Assembly (NCBI RefSeq): GCF_025602895.1
Contig: NW_026516258.1
Location: forward strand, 1 to 64,000
DNA length: 64,000 nt
Reading direction: 5' to 3'
DNA from: Polychytrium aggregatum
Lineage: Eukaryota; Chytridiomycota; Chytridiomycetes; Polychytriales
The notes under the pieces were generated by a model. That model was not told where the DNA came from, made no database searches, and saw only the letters and a list, made by a program, of their open reading frames with translations. A program made the position numbers and the translations under genes. Shown here in pieces: positions 54,196-64,000 of this stretch; position 1 is the stretch's first letter; every line of letters begins with the position of its first letter.

Positions 54196-54199
54196 ACTG
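54174..54199 (+). repeat. Right TIR of second Fanzor element
   Basis: 26 bases: starts TGTCCCGTTT, ends ATAGACTG, followed by TA. Its reverse complement matches the left TIR of the composite element at about 21 of 26 positions. Confidence 0.8.
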
Positions 54200-54331
54200 T
54201 AAGTATCTTGCACTGTTCCTTGAGTATTTCTACAGTGGATGCCGGGTCGCCCATATTCTGGGCAGTCCACTTCGGGGTTGCCATCCCTCTTGGGATGGTC
54301 GATGGGAGGTGTTTGACTCCCTTGTGCAAAG

Positions 54332-54381
54332 TGTGTGTGTGTGTGCAAAGTGTGTGTGTGTGTGCAAAGTGTGTGTGTGTG
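54332..54381 (+). repeat. Tandem (GCAAAGTGTGTGTGTG) repeat, three units
   Basis: Three units of GT-rich sequence with GCAAA spacers in the region between Fanzor 2 and the Serinc gene. The rest of 54202-54757 shows no gene and probably includes the Serinc promoter. Confidence 0.8.
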
Positions 54382-54757
54382 ACGGCGAGAGGCTTCTCGC
54401 CTTCCCTCGGGGGTCTCTCGCCAGAGACTGCTCTTCTCGCCGACCGAGGTGGCTCCGAGAGCGCGTTTTTTCGTTCTCGCTCATTTTATTAACAAGAAAT
54501 TTTTTCATAGTGTCAGTGTCGAGTCCAATCTGATCGGCAACGGAGCGAGGCAGTCACGTGTGTAGTTCACGTGGCAGTGCAGTCACGTGGTCAACGGCCA
54601 AGGCCGAAACTTCGATCCGGTGGCGGACCTTTGGATTGCTTTCAAGCCCTGTCCTCGTCCAACACCCTCGTCGCTCGACTCATCCACGGCCCACCGTAGA
54701 CCGTCGCTCCGGCCCGCACCCCTCGCCCGAACTCTCCATTTCGCTGCCTCCTCTGCC

Positions 54758-57013
54758 ATGGGCGGCCTATTATCCTGCTTCGCCACCGAGCTGGTATGTC
54801 CCGTCGGCGGCTCATCGCCCACAGCTGTTGCGTCAGCGCAGGTCGCAATTCATCTGCTCGCGCAGGCGGCTGTATCCACCATACATTGCAGCGGACTCAG
54901 CGTTTCTGTTCTTCCCAGGCATGCTGTTTCGGCAAGGCAGCTTGCAAGTGCTGCTTCAGCATCTTTGGAGCCAGAAGGTCGGCCAGACTTGATTCTCAGA
55001 CGCTGCTGCATCGGTCCATCGAGAGGGGCGTTGCGGGTGCTTTCTCATCCCGCCGCATGCCAAGACCGCCGTTACTGATCCCACCGAACCCCTGTTCTCT
55101 GCGGTGGCCATCCGCTCCCGCCCCGGTTCCTCGGTCCCTTTCGGCTCTCCAGCTCCATTGCCACCCGCCTGGGCTATGCCAGCATGTTCTTGCTCACCGC
55201 TCTGACCTCCTGGATCCTGCTCACCGACTGGGCCGGCAAGAAGCTCGAGTCGATATCGTACGGCTATCTGAAGCTCAACTGCCCAGAGGGCTCATGCTAC
55301 GGCGTGCTCGCCGTGTATCGGATCTGCTTCGCAACGTCGCTCTTCCACCTGGCCATGTCCGCGCTGCTCTATCGGGTCCAGTCCTCTCGGGACTGGCGCG
55401 CCTCCTTCCAGAATGGCTTTTGGGGCATCAAGCTGCTCGCCTGGCTCGGCCTCGCCATCCTCTCCTTCTTCATCCCAAACCCGTTCTTTATCGGCTGGGC
55501 CTCGGTCGTCGACATGCCGGGCGCCGTCATCTTCATCCTGATCCAGATCATTCTGCTCATTGACTTTGCATATGTCTTTAGCGAGTATTTGCTTGGTGAG
55601 TGCAATGGATCCCTCGCTGTGTCTGCATTGCCCGGTCGTTGTATGCGACCCTTCATTCCCAATGCGAGGATATATCGGACGATTGTTGAGCGTGGCACTC
55701 ATCCATGGTCGCCATTTGCGTCTGTCTGCTGCGTCACCATGGCTAACACAAACTGCCATGCGGCACCCCTGTCTCTCAGAGCAATGGGAGGCATCCGAGA
55801 GCAAGTGGTGGCTCCTGCTGCTCATCGGCATCACCGGCTCGGCATTCATCGGCACCATCGCCCTGACCGTGATCATGATGCTCTGGTTCGGCAAGGGTGG
55901 CTGCGGCCTCAACCAGTTCTTCATCATCTTCAACCTCATTCTCTCTATGATCGCCACGGGTGTGTCGATCCTGCCCTCGGTGCAGGACGTCAACCCGCGC
56001 TCCGGCCTGGCCCAGGCTGCCATGGTCACCATCTATGCCACCTATCTCATCGGCAGCGCACTTTCGAGTGAGCCGCTTGAAGAGTTCAACGGCCAGTGCA
56101 GCCCCAGCAACGAGCAGATGACCAACTCGACGGTCTTCCTGGGCACCATCTTCACCTTCCTCGCTTTGTGCTATTCAACCTCCGCCGCTGCGACCCAGAA
56201 CATGGCCGGTGGCAGCGCTGACGACGGCTCGACTCTCCCCCTCGTCGGCGGCCGCGACCATCTCTCCGATGCCGTCCAGGCTGGTGCCATCTCTTCCCGG
56301 GAGCTCCATACCTCTGACGATGATGACGACGACGATGGCTGTGACGACGAACGCGACGGAGTCCAGGTAGGCGTCGAAACGGTGTACTATGCCGTCAGCG
56401 CACCGAGGCACAGGCGGTCGCCCTGACTCCTTGTCGCGACCAAGCCCATCGATCCCGGACCGCCCGGTCAATGGGGGATGTGACTGCAGCGCCAGCTAAC
56501 CCAATCTCCTTGTGCAGTACAACTATTCGCTCTTCCACATCGTCTTTTTCTTGGGTGCTTGCTATCTGGCAATGCTCTTGACCAACGTAAGCACGCTTCC
56601 GCACCCGTCCTGCATTCCCCTCCAAAGTGCTCTACATCACGGCCGATGCTGAGCAGAATCGGCGCAGTGGCTATTTCCCTCAACACACCATCCACTTGCA
56701 ATGCTAACACTCACGAGCGACGCTCTATCGCTCCTTATTTGGCCGCCACTGGTACACCTGCAGTGGAACTCGGTCAATTACACCAACAAGGACGAGATTG
56801 CCACCGTCGGCAAGAGCATGGTATCCGTCTGGATGAAGGTCATCTCGAGTTGGCTGGTGCTGCTGCTTTACATGTGAGTCGTCGCCGCACGCCTGTTGCA
56901 ATCGCCGTTGCGATCTATCCCGCTTCTGTCTCGCTGCGGAGTGGCTCACCAATGACCTTCTTTGCAGCTGGACTTTGGTCGCTCCGATGGTCCTGACGGA
57001 TCGGGATTTCTAG
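54758..57013 (+). CDS. TMS1: Serinc/Tms1 family membrane protein
   Basis: Seven exons with consistent phases: 54758-54793, 54919-54977, 55153-55595, 55780-56366, 56518-56586, 56764-56873 and 56968-57013. Family hallmarks in order: MGGLLSCFATEL, a Cys cluster (ACCFGKAACKCC), SSIATRLGYA, the NCPEGSCYGVLAVYRI signature, FFIPNPFFIGW, FAYVFSEYLLGEQWEAS and a C-terminal membrane pair ending in WTLVAPMVLTDRDF. About ten transmembrane helices. Serinc proteins sit in endomembranes or plasma membrane; animal members are linked to phospholipid scrambling and yeast Tms1 is vacuolar. A Ser/Asp-rich cytoplasmic loop (SDDDDDDDG) is in exon 4. Intact. Confidence 0.93.
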
Positions 57014-57190
57014 GCACAAGGCAGGTCGGCACTGGTTATTGTCTCGGGTAGGTCCCTCGACGCTGTGCCTCCGAACTGATCAGACATCAAGCTCAATCAC
57101 CTCCCCCTTCGTGGCGACACTGCACTGCCTGCGAAGGTCGGGCGACCCTGGCGTTGTGGGCTGGTTTTGACGATGTGCAAACCTCCTATA

Positions 57191-57450
57191 CTCTACCCTC
57201 AGGAGAATGCGGGACACTGTTCCGTTTCAGCTGAGCATGTATGTAGTTTTTGAAAGCCCAGGTCCATTGAATAAAGAAATACCTCGATAATCCCCGAGTG
57301 AGGATGGCGATCGCCCTCTTTGATCTCTGCATGCGCCCTCTCTGGTCTCTGCAACCATGTCGCTCTTGGACACACTGGATATGGAAGCATCCCTTCTCCG
57401 ATGGCCATGGATCCGAATCAACCTGGTGTCCCGTTGTTATTGCCCTTGTC
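57191..57450 (-). mobile_element. Decayed short derivative of the Fanzor composite
   Basis: On the minus strand, CAATAACAACGGGACACC near 57427-57443 resembles the composite's transposase-side end, CCATATCCAGTGTGTCCAAG near 57360-57390 resembles the transposase 5' part, and a block near 57290-57330 resembles the Fanzor 3' end. The left side (57191-57216) ends in GCGGGACA after TA. This is the same join of transposase 5' and Fanzor 3' as at 47419-47763, but more diverged. Confidence 0.6.
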
Positions 57451-57791
57451 GTTTCTGCCAGTGGCCCAAGTCCCTAAGCCCATGGATGACGCTGGTCTGT
57501 GGTGCATGTGGGTGTGTGATTTACAGCAACTAGCCGAACAATCGTGTCATTACCACCGTGGCGACTGCTTCTACTTTTGGCAGAGTGAGCGTCCATGCTC
57601 GATTGCCCAATACCACGGGCCGAGTCAAATGCCATCGATCCTGTTGCTGGTGCTTCTTCGCGGATGGGTATGCGTTGAAGCGCGATTTGAATCACGAGCC
57701 TCCCAGAGTCCACTGACAGAACCAGGATGATATCAATGTCGGAACATCAGCGGCTTCGCTTTGGCATTGCACCACTCCCGATGATCGCGGT

Positions 57792-60700
57792 TCACGGCAT
57801 TCGCTTTGTCATTACCTGGAAGATCGATCCGTCTTCCGCTCCAACACTGATGACCGTCGTGCCGTCCTGCAGAAGCACCAAGTTGGATATGGGTCCGCCG
57901 TGGCCAGGGAACTTCTTGAACTGGGGCTACAGAGACCACTCTGTCAGTTCAGCACGAGTCGCTCGCAGTGCGTCGGGTCGCTACAATCCAGCGCCATGAG
58001 CACTTACCGCGGGGGTGCAGGCTGGGTACCGAAAGAGGAACACATCTCCGACAGTGGTTCCGACAAGCAAGACATCATTTCGTCGGCGTCGCTCGCACGA
58101 CGTGACCTGCAAATGCCATTGCCATTGTTGTTGTCGCATGTGAAGGAGAGATGTACTCAGCAGCAGCCGTGCGGTCGATCGTCGTCGGCAAGCAAAACTC
58201 ACCATTCGTAGCCCCAGCTGCATCTGGGTGCTTCCTGGTCCGCTGCTGGCTGGGAGCTCATAGACGCCTTTGGTCGCCCACTGGAGGACGCAGTTGGTGG
58301 TGTCCCAAATCACATCCTTGAATGCCACTGTTCCTCCCTTGGATGCTCGCTCCGTGTCGATCGTCCCTGCAACAAAAATCAGCCATCGCATGGATGAGGA
58401 GCCAACGAGGATCGTGCTGCCCAAGGCCCGACAAGCACATACAAAACATGATCTCGTTGTTGCCGCTGTTGGACTGCAGCCGGATCGAGTCAGCGCTCCA
58501 GTCGAGATGGGTGATGAAGCATGAGTGACCCTGCCGTCAGCGAGTCGAGGCATGGGAGTCGAGGCATGGGAGTCGAGGCATGGGAGTCGAGGCATGCGAA
58601 TGAGCCAGGTGTTAACCTCCACGACAGCAATATTGTGAGCCCACATCCATTTAATTGCGGGCGGGAGGCTATTCAGCCGATGCAATCATCAACCATCCAA
58701 CCAACCCGACCCATCGACCAGCTCGCTTCCATATACCCCTCCTGTCGCTCCAAAGCACCGACGTACCCGACAGCACATGATTCTTTGATAAAACCCCGTT
58801 GGTGTCTCAAGCGCATAGATGTCGATAAAGTTGTCGTGGCAGCCCGCAGCCAGGTACTTTGAGTTTGGGCTGTACTTGAGGTCGTGGATGGCATCCTTGC
58901 GGTGCTTGATCGAGATTTCAGTTTGCTTCAGGTCCGGTGATGTCACCACAATCTGAGCAGGCGAGAGACCCATCCGTTGATGTCGGGATTGACAAGAGGC
59001 ATCGAGGTTGGGAGGGAGGAGCAAGAACGCATCTGTTGTGAGATGGATGACTGCGGTATCCTATAGCCTCGCCCATATGTCGCAGGATACTGTTTGACGT
59101 GTCTGCCTACCAGTCCATCGTCTGTGCCTATGGCCACCACCGAGCCGTTGGGATTGTAGTGGCATGCCCTGAGTTTGTTGGGAAAGTGTCTTCGAAAGAC
59201 CTGGCTCGTCCGCAAAGCCATAAACGGTAAGCCAGCCGCCAGCAACATCGTACAGACATGCATCGGCGCTTTAGCGCAAGCCGCCCTGCTTGCTCCCGCG
59301 ACAGCAAACATACCACACACTGGGCTTGAGTGCTCCACACTTTGGCCCAGCCGTCATCTCCGACAGTGATAAACTTTGTAGCCTCGATAGGATGTGCGGC
59401 CAGTCCCCAGACTTCCCATTGATTGTCCGTGCAGTGTCCCTGTGTAAACCAATCAACCGAGCCATATGTATCAGTCCCGAGCCTCTCCACCAAGTGCAGC
59501 AGCCAAGCCCAGCAGCCCCGTGAGATGCGGCATCGCTCAGCCCAGTCGGCCATTCGCCTCCACTCACTTCCAGGAGAAGGGTCCGGTCGAGCTCGTTCAT
59601 GTCCAGTTCCCATATTGTCGAGTCGCTGCATCCAACAATCACCGAGACACTCTGGAATTGGTGCGGGTTCCGAACATTCGACGGCTTTCGACCGGCGTTG
59701 CCCTGGGGCTGGTTGAAGGTCGACGTGCGCGACAGGCTCGGGAACAGCGACGACGTGCTTTCATCCGGGATCGCCGGCACCTTGGATGACCGCCGCGGAG
59801 CTACACTGAACTTGCGGGTCGCCGACCGGGAGAGCAGGCCCGACGCTTTGCCCTCCGAATCAAAGTAGCAAATGTCCAGCGACCGGATCGCCCGAACCTG
59901 CCCCGGGATGGGCGGGATGCTCTCGAACGACACTTCATTGACCGGCTGGAGGTGCTCGTTCCAAACAACCACCCGGGCGTCGTCGCCGCCAGACAGAAAC
60001 GAGTACGGGGCTGGAACAGAGACCATGGCGTACACGGGGCCCTGCAGAGACGGTCATCATCTCTCAGCATCAGTTACAACATCACCTCGGCAATGTCGAT
60101 CCGCATACACTCGAATCTCATGGCCTCCAGACCCGGCCAAGCACCCCATTCGGCAACGAGGAAGCCATACCCTGTGCATGCGCCGACAGACGACTTGGAT
60201 AGAGTTTCTCTGCCAAAAGTAAATGTCTCCAAAGACAGATCCCGTGATGAGCAGCTTGTGGCTGTTGAAGATACCTGTGAAGAAGGTCTGGTGTACACAC
60301 GGGAGCAAGGATGTGCGTTGAATACAGGAATACAGGGGAGGGGCGAGATGAAGTGGCCAGTTGCAATGCTTGCTGCCTCAGCGTACGGCAACATCAGCAT
60401 GTGCATACCGGCGTGCTTTCTTCTGCTATCGGGGGCTTTCCGTCTGCCCAGGGGAGTTTTCCCAGCAGCGGCTCGATAAACGACCACCACTTGATGTGGC
60501 TGATCCCAACCGTCGCAAACTCCCGCTTGGCCCACGGATTGGCAATGACCCGAAAGATCTACACGATGGAAGGGGACAGTTCACACAGCGTGAGCTCAGG
60601 TCAGATACTCGCCAAGCCTCTGCAAGCAGGATCGAGCGCTCACAGTATCGCTGTGTCCCATGAAGGATGTAATGGGAAGGGACTTGCGCCGCCAGTCAAA

Positions 60701-62678
60701 GAGGTGTATCTGCAGTATCGACGTTGGTTAGTATCCGAGTCAAACTGCCTTTGCTGAGCATGCCAAACGCTGGAAATACAAACCAATGTGCCGAGCTTTG
60801 TGCTGATTGCGCAGACCAAAATCACACCATTCTTGATAAACGTCATTGCGCTGATCCAGGCATCTGGGTCATCTCTCGGCGAGTCGTCGATCGCCCCTGG
60901 CGAGCTCCCCGTCACCGTCAGCGGGGCTTCGAGAATGCCCAAGATCTCGCCGTCCTCGCGAATGTGTATCTCTTGCCCCGACGCAGTGGCAATGATGGTT
61001 CCTCCGGGATGGACGCATGCCGTCGTGATGAGCTGTGAGTGAGCGTGGTGGTCCTGCGGTATCGACGATACCAACGCCCGTGGGCCCGAGCCGGCTGTCT
61101 TGGGTGGAATCGCAGCCGTCACGGAGACCTTGGAGGAGAGAAAGTGGATGTATGTGGATGTTGTTGTGAGTGCCGAGAGTCTGGGCTTGAGCGAGTGTGT
61201 GAAGAAAACTGTGTTTCGGTCGTTCGCATGCGCGAATCCTGATGAATGCAAAGAGAGCGTATCCTGGTTAGTTGCGGCCACGGAGCTCGACAATCGACAG
61301 TGCGGCATGGTCAGCAAAGCTCAAGCGCCAAGCGCCTTTCTGACCGTATACGTGACTCAGCTCCAGGATCTCGATGGGAGCGGAGGGCAATGGTTCTTTG
61401 TATAGAGCTGGGCCAGTAATTTTACTCAGGAAACCGAGATGATTCTGGCTCCCGACAGGGCGATGAGCAAAAAAACGGCACGCCGTGCCGGAAGCGTTGC
61501 TGTTAGCCTGTACTCGACGTATCCGAGCAGCAGCGATGCAATGCACAGGGACGATGTAAGCGAAGCAGGCACTCGGGCTGCATACATATTTCATAAACTC
61601 GGGGGCCCATTTGGAGAACGAAAACTGGTGGTTGAGCTCTCTGACGATATCTACAGAGTGTTTGAACGCACAAAGGACTGTAAGCACTGATTTGGGATTC
61701 CAAAGAGCCACCTATACACTTCTTGATGATTCCTGCAGTAAGTCGAGTCCAAGCGCTCGCAGCCATTATCTGTTCCATCCAGTGCAGGCCGAGGCGGGCA
61801 AGAGTCCTCCTACTTTGCGGATTGTCTTGACCTCCATCCTGCGACAGTATGCTGTGAGGCAGGCTCTCGAACTTGCTGCCAAGATCGAACGAGGTGTTGA
61901 GATTGGTGCTCTGGCTTGGCCGTTTCTCGGCGATGCTGTCCTTGTGGACCGCGAGCGGCAGGTTGTCATCGTCGTCGGGCTTCTCGGCCGAATTGCTGAT
62001 ATCTGGTTGTGTGCCCACACGCCCCTGGGATTCGTTGCTATCATCGCTGCATTCTTCGCTGCTGGACTCGTCCAGAGAGTCGTCCTCGTCGTCATCAAAG
62101 GTGATCTCGTCCTTGGGTGCATTCGTGCCCTTCTTCTCCTCTGCCGACTGCGAGTTGAGTTTTTGAATCTTGGCTTTTTGCTTCAGCCGCTCGATCCGCT
62201 CCTCGTGCGACAGTTTTCGCTGTCGCCCTGTATTTGACGTGCTGTCTCGGGATCCTTCGCTGGTCTGTGAGGGAATCGGACTGGGACTGCGGTTGCTGCT
62301 GATGTTGCTGGAAGTCGCGAGTAGCGGTGTGTCTCGTTTCTCACGCACCTCGACGGTTCCTGGCCGCGTCGGCGGCTTGACTGCAGGCAATTTCGTGCCC
62401 AGCGTCGGCTCGACCAGCGGCAAGGGCCTTGCGGGCGGTTGGGTATCTGGACGAGCCTCATCGCTGCTTTGCTCCTTGGCCGGGAGAGGCCGGCTCTCGG
62501 AGATTTTGCGTTCCTCGCGAGCGTCAGGCTTGGGTTCCGGTGTCGGCTCGGGATTGACCCGCAGGAGTTGCTTGGAGTTGCCCTTGATGCTTGAGTGCTT
62601 GGGCAGCTTGCTTGCCGAGCCACTCTGGTGAGTGTCGAGGGTCTGGTCATCCCTCCGGGATGGGAAGCAACAAGACAT
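57792..62678 (-). CDS. EML-type WD40 microtubule-associated protein
   Basis: A large multi-exon gene; the ATG at 62678 starts a low-complexity basic region of about 290 residues with a coiled segment (HEERIERLKQKAKIQKL) and an acidic run. A HELP-like piece follows near 61390 (IEILELSHVYG). WD40 exons then run to the left: about 61000 (ITTACVHPGGTIIATASGQ), 60690 (IHLFDWRRKSLPITSFMGH), 60250 (HKLLITGSVFGDIYFW), 60000 (PYSFLSGGDDARVVVWN), 59390 (WEVWGLAAHPIEATKFITVG), 59130 (ACHYNPNGSVVAIGTDDG), 58880 (KYSPNSKYLAAGCHDNFI), 58500 (GHSCFITHLDWSADS) and a last exon near 57910-57792 (FPGHGGPISNLVLLQDG). The order and motifs match echinoderm microtubule-associated protein-like proteins. I did not fix all splice sites; no break was noticed. 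Confidence 0.8.
58545..58600 (+). repeat. 14-bp tandem repeat in an EML intron
   Basis: Four copies of GTCGAGGCATGGGA in a probable intron of the EML-type gene. Confidence 0.85.
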
Positions 62679-63635
62679 GATCGTTGATGCCCAGGGTCGA
62701 GGAACAGGTCAGGGTCGGGAATCAGGTCGGGGTCGGGAGCCGGGCGAGCAGGAGCTATCAGGACCAGAACGAGCGCAAGGGATATCAGCCGAGCCGTGGT
62801 CGAGTCGTGGTCGATTCGTGACTGAACGACGGCAGCAAATATCTGGGTCCGTGCGAGTGAGATGTTGCAGGATCAGCGTGGGAATGTGGCCGGAATGTGC
62901 GCCGGGAGGGCTGCCCACAGCGTCTGCATTCGTCAAATGCTCGCGCAGATCTGTGCGCCCTTGGTGCCCTGCCCATCACCGGCCCTCTCAATCCCGAGTG
63001 GCTCTCCTGTGCTTTGCCGCGGATCCGCTGCGAATCTGTCGCCGTCGATATCGAGCGGCCGTTCGATTGGCTGGGTGGGGCATGGAGCGGCCGGCCGTCA
63101 CCTGGGCCCACGTGGCAAGTCCCTGGTCCGGCGGACTGGGGTTGCTGCTCTGGCTGAGGTGATTCACACAGCAGCCAAGGTCCGTCTGCGCCGTTCACAG
63201 GTCCATCGCAGGTTGCCGACGCAAGAGGGACACACTGTCTGCATCGAGCTGCTCTGACGGCCCCCTCGGCTCTTTCTCTCTGCATTCACGACTCACCAGC
63301 ACCTTGAGTTGCCCGCACGACAGCGATTCGGCCGCCATTCCAGACACCCAGGTTCCCCAAAGCGACCTCTGATTCGGCATTGCACAACGACCACAGGGCC
63401 GACACAAGCACACTGACGTCTGCACCGCCAGGGGCTGCCCCAAAGACCATCAGAGTCCCTCGATCGCATCTTCTACAGGGCTGCCACGACCGGCATTTGG
63501 GCTTGAGCCACACTGTCGATTCAACATTCGCATTGCCAGCCGCTCTCCTCGAACACAGCTGGCCTACACAACCTCTCCGGCAACACAAAGCGGCATTAGG
63601 CATCTGATTATCCCAAAACAACACCTGACGTTCCG
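62679..63635. promoter_or_regulatory. Divergent intergenic region between EML-type and BLM10 genes
   Basis: No gene is recognised; the region lies between two divergently transcribed genes and probably holds both promoters. Confidence 0.4.
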
Positions 63636-64000
63636 ATGAACAGCACCTCGGCCATGGAAGGGGTCGCTGCAACACATCCTCTCCACAGCGCCGGCCACGG
63701 CTCCAATGCAGATCCAAGCCAGGCAACTATCTGGAACAGAGCCCTGCCCTACGACACCCTTCATGACCAGGGCGTGTTGCTGGGCGAAATCAAGACCGGG
63801 CTCGCCGTCTGTCTCGAGGCCGCAGACCACATCGGAATCATCCACTGGGTGGTCCAGCTCAGCCATTTTCTCGATCTCAAGTACCGGCTCTCGTACCAGG
63901 ACCGAGCCGTTTTCGTGCAGATTTTCACCGATCTGATCGTCCTGCCCTCGGTCGACAGCGCTACGCTCGAGAAATACATATCAATCACCTGCAAGCTTCT
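63636..64000 (+). CDS. BLM10: Blm10/PSME4-type proteasome activator, N-terminus (runs off window)
   Basis: From ATG 63636 the frame is open to the window edge (121 codons). After about 35 disordered residues it reads LPYDTLHDQGVLLGEIKTGL, then a Trp-containing helix and LSHFLDLKYRLSYQDRAVFV. This resembles the start of Blm10/PA200, a HEAT-like solenoid that caps the 20S proteasome. The family is normally about 1,800 or more residues, so most of the gene is outside. The call rests on a short segment. A second ATG at 63654 is possible. Confidence 0.65.
   Translation, partial: MNSTSAMEGVAATHPLHSAGHGSNADPSQATIWNRALPYDTLHDQGVLLGEIKTGLAVCLEAADHIGIIHWVVQLSHFLDLKYRLSYQDRAVFVQIFTDLIVLPSVDSATLEKYISITCKL

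Noticed and set aside
62862-63257. Extra gene between the EML-type and BLM10 genes
   Set aside because: Short overlapping frames on both strands, with no family motif or plausible exon structure.

Overview
The window is eukaryotic nuclear DNA from an early-diverging, zoosporic-type fungus, most likely a chytrid. The evidence is GC-rich protein genes with many short GT-AG introns, a fungal Pam17 homologue, a Tms1/Serinc gene, a Blm10-type proteasome activator start, tRNA genes with eukaryotic internal promoters, Tc1/mariner-type and APE-type LINE elements, and kinases fused to Sel1 repeats. Fanzor nucleases are also present, as they are in chytrids such as Spizellomyces. The species cannot be named from sequence alone.

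Layout. 1-13.1 kb holds two almost identical APE-type LINE retrotransposons. Copy 1 is cut by the window edge; copy 2 is complete, with ORF1 and ORF2. Copy 1 is inserted in a broken NCLDV-type D5-like helicase gene, and copy 2 ends inside a protein kinase gene. 14-24.6 kb holds a coiled-coil gene with one in-frame stop, a broken DDE transposase, LINE tails, an intact kinase-Sel1 gene, a second D5-like relic and a dead LINE. 25-31.6 kb holds a secreted Cys-rich protein gene (minus strand) and a multi-exon SAM-TIR-NACHT-WD40 receptor gene whose NACHT part carries two one-base frame breaks. 31.8-38.9 kb holds a Fanzor-like relic, a Sel1-repeat gene, and a minus-strand LINE whose 5' end stops at the first base of a tRNA-Val(AAC)/tRNA-Ile(AAU) pair. 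39.9-43.4 kb holds a large gene with an MLKL-like N-terminal helical region, a kinase and Sel1 repeats. 43.6-47.8 kb holds a 3.6-kb TA-flanked element combining a Tc1-type transposase and a 790-aa Fanzor, followed by a 345-bp inverted deletion derivative. 47.8-51.0 kb holds an LRR single-pass membrane protein gene with one repeat per 72-nt exon, and PAM17. 51.6-54.2 kb holds a second Fanzor with one premature stop. 54.8-64 kb is mainly host DNA: a Serinc/Tms1 gene (7 exons), a second small Fanzor-element derivative, a minus-strand EML-type WD40 gene, and the 5' end of a Blm10/PSME4 gene.

How the parts relate. The mobile part is dominated by one Fanzor/mariner family: one composite element, one Fanzor with only its right end recognisable, and two short derivatives that keep the transposase-side end and the Fanzor 3' end. 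This is the arrangement expected if the Fanzor 3' end carries the guide RNA and is retained in non-autonomous copies. The host part is enriched in genes that look like immunity or cell-death signalling (SAM-TIR-NACHT-WD40, MLKL-like helical-kinase-Sel1, kinase-Sel1, LRR membrane protein). Several reading frames are broken by only one base, often at homopolymers. Some of these breaks may be assembly errors, so pseudogene calls resting on a single base are tentative.
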